Positions 56,271 to 64,000 of a stretch of 64,000 bases of DNA are shown piece after piece. A program made the position numbers and the translations under genes. The notes beneath the pieces are model-generated. The model made no database searches, was not told where the DNA came from, and was given only the letters and a program-made list of their open reading frames with translations. The stretch comes from Tolypocladium sp. Sup5 PDA-1. Taxonomy: Eukaryota > Ascomycota > Sordariomycetes > Hypocreales > Ophiocordycipitaceae. Each line of letters begins with the position of its first letter. Position 1 is the stretch's first letter. Where the stretch lies: the NCBI GenBank assembly GCA_000750105.3, contig JPHH03000039.1, forward strand, positions 248,001-312,000, read 5' to 3'.

Positions 56271-57698
56271 TCACGCAAAAGTCGCCGTCTGACTCCAGTC
56301 GCCACCGTCATCCGCAGGGCGGAACTCGACGCCCTGTCCAAAGTACCCAGCGTCCTGCCACGCCTTCATCGCCGCACCGTCAAAAGGGCCCTGCGTGGCT
56401 CCGTCTCCGCCATCGCGCCCGTCCGTCCATCGAAACTCCCACATCTTGGTATCCCCGGACGTCTCGTCGCCGCCCTCCTTGTCAGCTTGTGACTCAGGCT
56501 CGACCCAATCCTCACCGGTCTCGCGCCGATACTCCCGCACCAGCCCCTCTCTCTCCTGGTCGTAAACCTCCTCGTAGTCGCGGCTGAGTAGCTTGTCGGC
56601 TGCATCTGTGATGGCATTGATCGATTGCTTGATTCGGGCCTGCTCCGGATCCTCGGCGGCGTCTGCGTCCACGTCCATGCCTTCGGCGCCCTTGTTGAGC
56701 TTCTTGAGCTTCCATTTCGGTATCTTCTTGGGCTTGGTCTGATTTCTCCCCAGCCGTGCCAAAGCCTCCAAAGGGGTTTCGGCCTTCTCTAGCTGTAGTA
56801 TCAACGTCTTGAGCAGGTCTGATACCAAGACGCCGTCTTCCTGGATGCGCTGCTTCCGAGCTTCAGCTTCGCGTTTTTCGTGCGCCTCCGCCGCTTTTCT
56901 CATCTCCTTCTTGCTGAGCCCTTGCAGCCAGTTGTCGTGAACCGCGTCGGCGTCTCCGGCTTTGCGCACGTAGTTTCCTTCCTGGTCGAACTGTCCGTCG
57001 TCCATCTCAGCCTTGAGGTTGAACGCTTCTAGCTTCGGCGCATTCCGCTTCAGGCCGCCAGCACCAATTTCTTGGTCCAATCCCTCCTCTTGGATCGCAA
57101 GCTCGACGTCGGCTTCGTCGTCGCTGCTCTCCCGCTCATCCAACCTGACATGCCCGCCACTTTTGCTCTCCTCTACTTGGCCGCGAATCTGTGAAGCGTC
57201 GAGGAAGCTCACTTCCTTTTTCTTTCGCCCTGATTTGTCAAAGCCGCCGGGGTCTGCCTCTTCTTTGGCTTTCTCGTCGCCGGCAGGGGCAAACATGTCG
57301 TCGTCGTCGCCGTCGTCGTCTTCGGCGTTTGTTTTGGAATCTTTGCCGTCGGTGTCGCTGCCTCTTGCATTGTAATTATCCAGTTGCTCCAGAATATTCA
57401 CATCGCCCTTCTTGCGACTCGCTGCTCTTGCGTTGAAGGTCTCATTATCCGAATCGCTGTCGTAGCCATCGAGGTTTACAGCGCCACGCTTTGTGGCACT
57501 GCTGCCGCCTATCACGTCGGCATCAAGGACCGCATCGTCTTCACGCGTGTCCGGGGCGAGGGTCGATGGGTTGCGCACGTCAAACTTGACTCGCTTGGTG
57601 TCAGTCTCGTCGTCGTCGTCGTCCTTGTCGTGGTGATGCGTGCGCGCGAAGTTCTCGCCGGCTCGCTTCGGCCGCGCGGCCGAGTGTCGCGATGCCAT
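56271..57698 (-). CDS. lin1: Lin1/CD2BP2-type U5 snRNP protein with GYF domain
   Basis: A single exon of 475 residues. A basic N-terminus (MASRHSAARPKRAGENFART) leads into acidic, charged segments with the conserved VNLDGYDSDSDNETFNARA. A helical middle follows (LLKTLILQLEKAETPLEALAR), then the C-terminal GYF domain, MWEFRWTDGRDG, TQGPFDGAAMKAWQDAGYFG. The GPF..G/W pattern binds proline-rich ligands. Yeast Lin1 and human CD2BP2 associate with the U5 snRNP and leave before spliceosome activation. Asp-rich runs come from GTC/GTCGTC repeats on the plus strand. The gene is divergent from ufd1. Confidence 0.92.
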   Translation of the reverse strand: MASRHSAARPKRAGENFARTHHHDKDDDDDETDTKRVKFDVRNPSTLAPDTREDDAVLDADVIGGSSATKRGAVNLDGYDSDSDNETFNARAASRKKGDVNILEQLDNYNARGSDTDGKDSKTNAEDDDGDDDDMFAPAGDEKAKEEADPGGFDKSGRKKKEVSFLDASQIRGQVEESKSGGHVRLDERESSDDEADVELAIQEEGLDQEIGAGGLKRNAPKLEAFNLKAEMDDGQFDQEGNYVRKAGDADAVHDNWLQGLSKKEMRKAAEAHEKREAEARKQRIQEDGVLVSDLLKTLILQLEKAETPLEALARLGRNQTKPKKIPKWKLKKLNKGAEGMDVDADAAEDPEQARIKQSINAITDAADKLLSRDYEEVYDQEREGLVREYRRETGEDWVEPESQADKEGGDETSGDTKMWEFRWTDGRDGGDGATQGPFDGAAMKAWQDAGYFGQGVEFRPADDGGDWSQTATFA

Positions 57699-58176
57699 TC
57701 TGATTAGGATTGGCAGAACCGTGGTATCCTGTAAAAGGAAGAGACCTAGTTTTGTTGTGAATGCAAAACTGTAAATAGGGTGATGGTGATGGCATAAAAT
57801 GCTGCTGCCACCTCGAAGCTTGGTGCCGTCAGTAGACGCTGACTGGCTAGCGGATCATTAACGGAGCCGGAGGCAAGCCACAGCTGGCGGGACCTGCGTC
57901 TGCGTCATTCCCAGAGCTGCCTCTCTGCCTTATGCCACCAGACCCCCACAGGTCCATCCGCATCTTCGGAGCTTCATCTGCATCAACGCCCAGGCAACGC
58001 GACACTCGCAACACTCCCACCACTGTATGAGCGCGTGTTGCTGATCGCACGCATTCCAAGCAAGCTTCTACACTCGAGGCGACCCCGCCACACTCTAGAC
58101 TCTTGGAATCCTCGCAGTCTGCCATAGCCCGGCTCTTGACCGACAAAGGCGACAACACCCAGGACAAGCTGCCAAG
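57699..58176. promoter_or_regulatory. Divergent promoter lin1 / ufd1
   Basis: These 478 bp lie between the start codons of lin1 and ufd1. No gene is supported; open frames here are shadows. Confidence 0.4.
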
Positions 58177-59430
58177 ATGGTTTGTCACCAAGCACCCCTC
58201 GCTTGGGCTCACCTACGCATGTCTAACAACTTCATCTAGTATTCCAGCTTCGGAGGCGGCTACGACCCGGGCAACCCAGAGCACCTGTACAACATGGCAC
58301 GCCAGACCCGACGGCCGTTCATTCAGCGTTTCGATGAGTACTACAGATGCTACCCTGTCATCATGGCGCCAGGCTCCGAGCGGCCAGAGCTCAACTACGG
58401 CTCCAAAATCATCCTCCCGCCCTCGGCTCTCGACAAGGTCTCCAAGCTTCACGTGCAGTGGCCGCTTTTGATGGAGATGATCAACGGCGAAAAGGGCAGG
58501 CATTCCCATGCCGGTGTGCTCGAGTTCATCGCCGAAGAAGGACGAGCATACATTCCGCAGTGGGTTCGTGATACCCCGTTTGCCTCTTGATTCGTCCTGG
58601 CATCTAACTCGCTGCAGATGATGGTGACGTTGGGCATGGAAGTGGGCGACATGATTCAGATTCGAACAACCTCGCTCGAGCTCGCCAAGATGGTCAAGCT
58701 GCAACCCCAGTCTGTCAACTTCCTCGAAATCAGTGACCCCAAAGCCGTTCTCGAGAGAGCTTTTAGGAATTTTGCGACTCTCACGAAAGGCGACGTGTTC
58801 AACTTCGAGTACAACGACGAGGTCTACGACGTGGCTGTCCTGGACGTCAAGCCAGAGACCGACAAGATGGGCGTCAGCATGATTGAGACCGATGTGTCTG
58901 TTGAGTTTGCCGCTCCCGTTGGCTACGTTGAGCCGGAGAAGAAGAGCGGCACGAGCACGCCACGCAGCACCCGCGGCGGTCTCCCTACCGGAGGAGTCTT
59001 GCACAACCAGGGGACCATGGCCCAATCCATCAACTACAACGCCATCGCCCCGTCTGTGACGAGTACTCCAACCAACTTCTTTGGCGAGGGACAACGTCTC
59101 ACGAAGAAAGGCAGCAAGAACCCGACACCAAAGCCAGCCACGCCTGTACCAGTCGATCCCACAGCCCTGCCTAAACGGCGCACAGGAGCCCCGGCAGCGC
59201 TCCGGTTGCCGCCGAACAAGCTGTTCTTCGGGTACGAGCTGAAGCCGGTGAAGACTGACGAGGAGAAGAAGCAGGAGAAAGAGACCGCAGAGAGACCTCA
59301 CTTTGCCGGCCAGGGTCAGAGCCTTCGTGGCACTGTGAAGAGGAAGGGCGAAGGAGATGAGAAGTCGAAGGTGCCGGACAAGAAGGGGCCAGGTGAGGGC
59401 CATCGCCTCGACGGCCGCCGGCCGAAATGA
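58177..59430 (+). CDS. ufd1: Ubiquitin fusion degradation protein 1 (Ufd1)
   Basis: Three exons (58177-58179, 58240-58563, 58618-59430) give 379 residues. The first exon holds only the start codon, and splicing joins Met to YSSFGGGYDPGNPEHL. Without it, translation would begin later at MARQTRRPFIQRF, losing conserved sequence. The double-psi barrel region (FDEYYRCYPVIMA, NYGSKIILPPSALDKVS, AYIPQWMMVTLGMEVGD) and second half (VFNFEYNDEVYDVAVLDVKP) are canonical. The C-terminal half is Pro/Lys-rich with LPPNKLFFGYELKPV, a motif that contacts Npl4/Cdc48. Ufd1-Npl4 delivers ubiquitinated proteins to the Cdc48 unfoldase. Confidence 0.95.
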
Positions 59431-59889
59431 TGGCCATGTGTGAATGCTTGCAAGGCGTTTGGGGTCAGGTGAGGGATCTTGCACTTGAGATTATGACGAA
59501 TTGGCAAACACCAGGCACATTTCCGTCGGTAGCTTAGTAGCGTCGTGAAGAACGACAAGGTCACCAAGGCCATAATGACGAATGCTTGCTTATGCCGTCA
59601 CGAATATGGTGCTTCGTCACAAGACAAAGGGACAGAACGTTCGAGAAATACTAAAAAGGTGTGCATGGACACCACCGCTGGCACACCTGGATTCCATTTG
59701 CCTATGGCGATGAGGTGCTACAAGCAACCTCCGATATGTGCGTAGCGAAGGAACCTTCAAACACCTAAAGCTAAGCCATCTAAACATCCGGCGCCTCCTG
59801 AAACCCCGAAAACCCACATGATGGTTGTTGTCCAGGCATGAATCCGAAACCACATTCCCTGCATAGCTTGGTTGCAACTGAGCGAGTGC
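59431..59889. other. Convergent 3' flanks
   Basis: This lies between ufd1 and the first gene of the right-end family. Nothing else is seen. Confidence 0.45.
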
Positions 59890-60536
59890 TCAAGAGTCTC
59901 GCTCGGCAAGCCACTTCTGAAATTTGGCGTCGTCCTGGCCAACTGTCTGGCTAGAAATGGACAGTTAGCAAACTGGTGCCTGAGTGCAGGAAGAATAGAG
60001 TGTTGTATGGCTTACCTGCGAGCACGGCTACGAGTATACGCTCTCTCCTTCTTGACAGTGGGTGATTCGTCCTCCGAGTCGGCCTTGGCCTTCTTGGGAG
60101 TAGGACCCACGAGATCTTCCTCGTCGTCCTCGTCGTCCTCGAGGTCCACAAACTTGGAGGACTTGGAGGACTTGGAGGATTTGACAGGCGTCACCTTGCG
60201 CTTGGTCGGGGTCTTGTTGCCCTTCTTGGGCGTGCTTGCAGCTGAACCACCTGTCTTGGTAACATCGCCATTTCGCGCCTTGAAATCCTTCATGACGACT
60301 TTGGTGAAGTGCTGGCTAAGAAACAGTCAGCGTTCATGTTGTAAGCTCGTGTGAATGGGGGCGAGTGCAGTCACCAACCTGATGGCATCCTTCGTGAAGC
60401 TGTAGCCGATGCTCTCCATGATTGCATAGACCTTGGGCCAGTTGTACGAGGGCTTGCCTTCGTTGTTGGCTAAGATGATGGCAACTGAGAGGTCACGTTC
60501 AGCCGCCATGTCCCACTTCTTGTCACCAGCAGGCAT
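59890..60536 (-). CDS. Small basic W..D/GY-fold protein, tandem family member A
   Basis: Three exons (60536-60379, 60315-60016, 59950-59890) give 172 residues. Exon 1 encodes a compact helical module: KKWDMAAERDLSVAIILAN, then YAIMESIGYSFTKDAI. Splicing adds SQHFTKVVMKDF. The rest is Lys/Thr/Ser/Pro-rich with an SSK triplet run, an acidic patch and basic clusters, much like a linker-histone or chromatin-protein tail. Exon 3 adds SQTVGQDDAKFQKWLAERDS. The module looks like a Myb/SANT-style three-helix unit found in many filamentous ascomycetes, so DNA or chromatin binding is an inference. Related modules B, C and D follow at higher coordinates on the same strand. Confidence 0.72.
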
Positions 60537-61855
60537 CTTAGGTGATGATAGAGCGGTGCGAGTCTAAGCAGTGATGTCAGCTTTGTTTCATGTCTTGATG
60601 GAGCCGGGAGTGGAGAGGGCGAGAGCAGAGTAGTGAAGCTCAACCAGGCGCAGGAAGAGACTCTCTCCGCGAGATACGGCCATGTGAAAGATGAATGATA
60701 ACAGAAACATGAGGTAGAATACATACCAGATAGAAGTTGCGTAGTGATGAGAGCGATGGCAGTGCCGTAGTGAGAGTTACTGGGAGTAGTCGCGTAGATG
60801 CGACAGTCCAGCTAGAACGAGAGTGCGATGTGGGAGGAAAGGAGGGGAACCCGCTCGAAGAATTGAGGGTCACTTTAAGAAGAAGAGCGAGTACTGACTG
60901 CTAATGCCTGAGGAGCTGGCTCAAGTCACCTGACGCTCTGAACAGGCCGAATGCTCTCGCGTGGCTTTGTGCTCTTGGTTTGCTTTCAAGGACTCTGGGG
61001 CGTGGCGGCGAGATGGAGATGCTTGGCTTGAGGAGTCTTTGATTGCCCGATGCCCACAGCTCTGGAATGCTGAGGTATGTCGGTGCTTACTCTGACTGGA
61101 TTATGTGTAAGCCCTGTAACAGAATCCTGGTTGTTTATGATCTCTGCTTCCTTGGAGCTGTAATAGTCAAGCAACTAGCTACGATTCCCGTTTGTGTGGT
61201 CGGGGAGCCAACACGAGAGCCTAGAATAGACATGGCAACAACATGATCCCGAGAACATTACACTTCACTCCTGATCAATTTTGTACCTCTTGAGGCATTT
61301 TTGAGCATGACAAGAGAATGTAAGTCCAAAGAATTGAATTGTTCCTCTTGTCACAGTTGATAGGACGTGTCCATGCACAATGGCCGCAGACAGGCGGGCT
61401 GAAGACGTTAGCATGCAAATGTGTCTTTTGATGGAAAATACGCAACTCAAGGAAGAACATGGCGTCACTAATTAGAAGGACGGGCAATAAGTTGGGGGAG
61501 CGCAATGCCATTCCATTCCGAAATCTTTCCATCAAAGCAAATGCTCGTGTCCAGAGTCAAGCTCTCAGAGTCTCAGTAGCAAGTCCGCCATCAAGGCCTG
61601 CAAGCCAATGACTTCATCATGTCCCCTCAAGCCCTAGATGCCATATCCATTCGATTCCCATTCCCATGCCTGCTAGGGTCTCTTGCCACCATGGTAGCCC
61701 ATCCACGACCGATCCACATTGGAAGTAGGTATCCGACACCAGGCGAACCACAAAGGGCGGGACACCGAGGGGATTTAGATGTCACTGGTTTCGGCAGCTT
61801 CAACTGCGTCGGCTTGCTTACACCGCTTCCTGCAACAACAATATTAACAACGATT
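60537..61855. other. 1.3-kb gap between family members A and B
   Basis: It contains the promoter of A and the 3' flank of B. No further copy of the W..D module is found, and no other gene is supported. Confidence 0.45.
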
Positions 61856-62369
61856 CTACCTCCTCAGCAGTTTCGGAACATATTCTTGCCTGAGTTCGTC
61901 GTTTTCGCTCTTCACTTTCTTCGAGGGGGTGATCACCTCGAGATCGTCATCCGAGAGCTCACGCTTGAGGTTCTTGACCTCGTCGTCATCGTCGACGGGG
62001 GTAAGCTCCTTGGCGTTCTTCTTCGACGGAGTCTTGCGCTTGCGAGCGCTGGTCGGCTTCGCCGGGGTCGTCTTGGTAGGGGTGGCAGCGCCGCTGGCGG
62101 CCTTGTTGATACCCGACACGTCCCGGTTCTTGCGCAGCTTCTGAACGTGCTGACTATAAAGAGCAGAAAGTTAGCAACTGTACGCGAAGCGTATGATGGC
62201 ACGAGATGAAAGGATGAAAGCACTTGATGGCATCGTAGGAGTAGGTGTATCCCATCTCCTTCATGCGCTCCGTGACGAGCGTGATCATAGCCTTGTTAGG
62301 CTTGATCTCGTCAATAAACGCGAGAAGGAGGGCCTCATGGGAGGTGGCATCCCATCCACGAGAAGGCAT
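61856..62369 (-). CDS. Small basic W..D/GY-fold protein, tandem family member B
   Basis: Two exons (62369-62224 and 62153-61856) give 147 residues. Exon 1 module: RGWDATSHEALLLAFIDEIK, then VTERMKEMGYTYSYDAI. The join gives NQHVQKLRKNRDVSGI. The tail is Lys/Thr/Pro-rich (TPTKTTPAKPTSARKRKTPS), then acidic (DDDDEVKNLKREL), then SKKVKSENDEL, ending LLRR. The donor (GTGCTT) is weak while the acceptor (TTTATAG after GCTAAC) is good. The organisation matches A apart from lacking the third exon. Predicted nuclear and chromatin-linked by composition only. Confidence 0.72.
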
Positions 62370-62647
62370 GATGGCTTGCAGCGTTGGCTAGGTGTGAAAT
62401 GTGGGTGGTAGTTGTTTAAAGAAAGTTTGGGAAACGAGTGATCAGGCAGAGATGGAGATGAAAGTGAAGAAAACAAACTGGCGGTGGGATGAGAGATGGA
62501 AGAGAAGACAAGAAAAAATCTAGGTTGCCGTGGGTGACGCGAGATGGAACAGGTGCAGTTCGCAGCTGGACCACCTGGCCGCCAAGCACAAAAACATAAA
62601 AGCACAAAAGCACAACATGGAAACAGAAAAGGGGCAATAGAGTGTAC

Positions 62648-62805
62648 CGAAGCGCGTTTTCGCTAAACACATAGCCCTTGGCCCGCAGCTCATACATGAC
62701 CTTGGCCCAGTGCTCGGAGGTGAGAGTGACGTGCTGGAACAGCGCCATCAGAATGTCCTCGTGGACGACGGGATCCCACTTCATGCATTGACGAGGGCCC
62801 GCCAT
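62648..62805 (-). CDS. Family member C: first-exon module, tail missing or broken
   Basis: ATG 62805 opens 52 codons of the same module: MKWDPVVHEDILMALFQHV, then VMYELRAKGYVFSENAL. It ends, like A, in a phase-2 donor (CG|GTACAC), and the exon is 158 nt, equal in length to exon 1 of A. At the expected distance downstream (about 62579) the DNA reads like the start of exon 2 (CAG.. GT. CAG .. CTG CG, giving QVVQLR), but the acceptor AG is GG. The next AG (62575) shifts the frame and stops after 18 codons. So C is either a degenerate copy or spliced to the exon 2 used by B. Confidence 0.5.
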
Positions 62806-63133
62806 GGTTGAGTTCGCTCAAGTCCAATGGAGGAAAAGACTTTGATGAATGTGGTGTTTTGAAGTTGTGTAGCTTCGAGGACGAGGAGTTGAGGAGTGAG
62901 GGTTGAGGAGTTGAAAGAGAGAGAAGCACAAGCTGAGTGGTGAATGAGAGGAGTTGCACGGGCAACAACGCAGAACCACGCGAATCTGTTTGTCTCTTGC
63001 TGCGTTGACTCGTAAACAGCTGTACCGGTCTGGGAGTGCTCCAAACAAACACAGAGTAGCGCGAATCGGAGGCAAATCGAAAAGACAAACGCAACGCAGC
63101 TGGAAAAGAGAAAAGAGAAACCACGCCGCTTAC
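62806..63133. other. Gap between modules D and C
   Basis: This follows the D donor and precedes the C start codon. It reads as CT-rich leader and promoter of C on the minus strand. No second exon for D with family sequence is found. Confidence 0.45.
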
Positions 63134-63303
63134 CGAATAGCCTCCCACGAAATGTCATGCTCTTGCTGGTGAAGGCTCTCTACGACGGCCTCCTTGACAG
63201 CTGGGCCAAGGCCACCAGCCTGATTGGCAGCCTCGTAGAGGTTCACCACGAGGTTGTTGAGGAAGACGGCATTCTCCCAGATAGTCGGTCCCTTGGGAGG
63301 CAT
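63134..63303 (-). CDS. Family member D: first-exon module, no own tail exon found
   Basis: ATG 63303 opens 56 codons: MPPKGPTIWENAVFLNNLVV, then VKEAVVESLHQQEHDISWEAI. It ends in a strong phase-2 donor (CG|GTAAGC) at the same position of the module as A, B and C. The next acceptor (TTTTCCAG, 34 nt on) would make an intron too short for this genome and leads into unrelated sequence. A TATA-like TATAAAAGG lies on the minus strand at 63744-63736. Possible fates are splicing to a downstream family exon, or a truncated gene. Confidence 0.5.
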
Positions 63304-63834
63304 CTTGGCTGGTGATGATGCGTTGGCGAGGTTTAGTGTTTGTTTGTGATGCTCGTGGGCGCGTAGGAGCTAAGGAATGGCTGTGTTGAGTTGACGGTTG
63401 GGTTGTGTTGCAGGTTGTTGAACAGGTAGGGAGCGGGCTGTTGTGGTTGAACAGATAGAGGGCAGGTTGTTGTGGTTGCCGGTCAGGTGAACAGCACCTG
63501 TTAAACGCTACCATTTTCCCCTTCCAGGACTAATATAGTTGCCAGTTGTTGTTACAGCCCTAATAGGTACATGCGCGGGTTTGACACCCGCTCCCAAGCT
63601 GGTCCGCCGGCCAACGTTGCAAGGCTACACCTTCCGTCCCAAATTCTTCAAACTCCAGAACAATATCAATAATCCGAGAACACATTCCGCCATTGTGCAG
63701 AACCGTCCATAGAACGCTGAAAGACACTGCGCCTGCCTTTTATAAAAACAATTTCACATCGCCGCAGTTCATACGAAGAGCGGGAGTAAATGGCCAGAAG
63801 ATGAACACACTGGTCGCTACCGGGTGACGGGATG
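63304..63834. other. Upstream region of module D
   Basis: It contains short imperfect repeats of GTTGTGGTTG/GTTGAACAG type (63411-63480) and a minus-strand TATA-like site. No gene is seen. Confidence 0.4.
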
Positions 63835-64000
63835 CTAGGCCTCACCGTAGTTGTCGAAGCTGCGCGACGTTAGCCCCTGGAAGTCAATTCCATCGTTTGC
63901 CAAACGTACCCTGAGCCGTACTGGTCGGCACCGCCAGACCCGTTATGAGCAGCAAGAGCCAGAACTGCTTCGTCGTCGAGAGCCGGATCGTGCTCGTGAT
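63835..64000 (-). CDS. 3' end of a gene cut by the right edge
   Basis: Two exon pieces are visible: from the edge to 63910, then 63859-63835 after a 50-nt intron with a GTACGT donor, GCTAAC branch site and GCGCAG acceptor. The C-terminal tail is HEHDPALDDEAVLALAAHN, then GSGGADQYGSG joined to FDNYGEA and a TAG. The splice signals are clean and the frame is open, so this is a real gene end. I do not recognise the product from about 38 residues. Confidence 0.6.

Noticed and set aside
55733..56587. 284-codon plus-strand frame
   Set aside because: It overlaps lin1 antisense, and its composition mirrors the opposite strand with no recognisable fold.
1..64000. Transposons, CRISPR arrays, rRNA genes
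   Set aside because: No transposase or reverse-transcriptase frames, terminal repeats, spaced direct repeats or rRNA-like blocks were seen. Repeats found are short microsatellites or low-complexity coding tracts.

Overview
This window comes from the nuclear genome of a filamentous ascomycete, most likely a Sordariomycete. The genes are densely packed and mixed in strand. They are split by short introns (mostly about 48-100 nt) with GT..AG ends and CTAAC/CTGAC-type branch sites. The families present (fungal Gta3-type GatC, Ypi1, Sde2, Gep3/Mtg3, Hul4, DUF3712, Get2, Lin1) are eukaryotic and mostly fungal. Exon joins were worked out by hand. Where a complete model is given, the exon lengths sum to a multiple of three and the joins restore family-conserved residues.

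Layout. 0-5 kb is accessory-like: a fragment resembling a non-ribosomal peptide synthetase condensation domain runs off the left edge, and a trypsin-fold protease-like gene carries an in-frame TAG. 5-24 kb is housekeeping: Sec17 (alpha-SNAP), mitochondrial GatC, Ypi1, the mitoribosome-assembly GTPase Gep3/Mtg3, a mitoribosomal L51/S25-type protein, the HECT ligase Hul4, a DUF3712 protein, a polyol (D-arabinitol-type) dehydrogenase, ribosomal protein eS10 and Sde2. 24-35 kb holds Cox12 and an MLRQ/NDUFA4-like protein (divergent pair), an RRM protein, Sec31, Get2 and a TMEM135-like membrane protein. 38-60 kb holds a bHLH factor, an APH-fold kinase, Rvb2, two proteins of unknown function, GAPDH, Lin1 and Ufd1.

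The right end (59.9-63.3 kb) is the most unusual part. Four related first exons, of about 49-57 codons each, lie head-to-tail on the minus strand. All end in a phase-2 splice donor at the same place in the domain. Only two of them have a matching Lys/Thr/Pro-rich second exon. This is either a decaying tandem family or a set of alternative first exons feeding shared tail exons. The 3' end of one more gene is cut by the right edge.

Functional threads: vesicle traffic (Sec17, Sec31, Get2), mitochondrial translation and respiration (GatC, Gep3, L51/S25 protein, Cox12, MLRQ), and RNA processing or the ubiquitin system (Sde2, Lin1, RRM protein, Hul4, Ufd1). Several pairs are divergent and share short promoters. 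Splicing oddities include a 5-nt microexon, a probable 3-nt microexon, a GC-AG intron, an exon that is only the start codon, and a long GAPDH intron.
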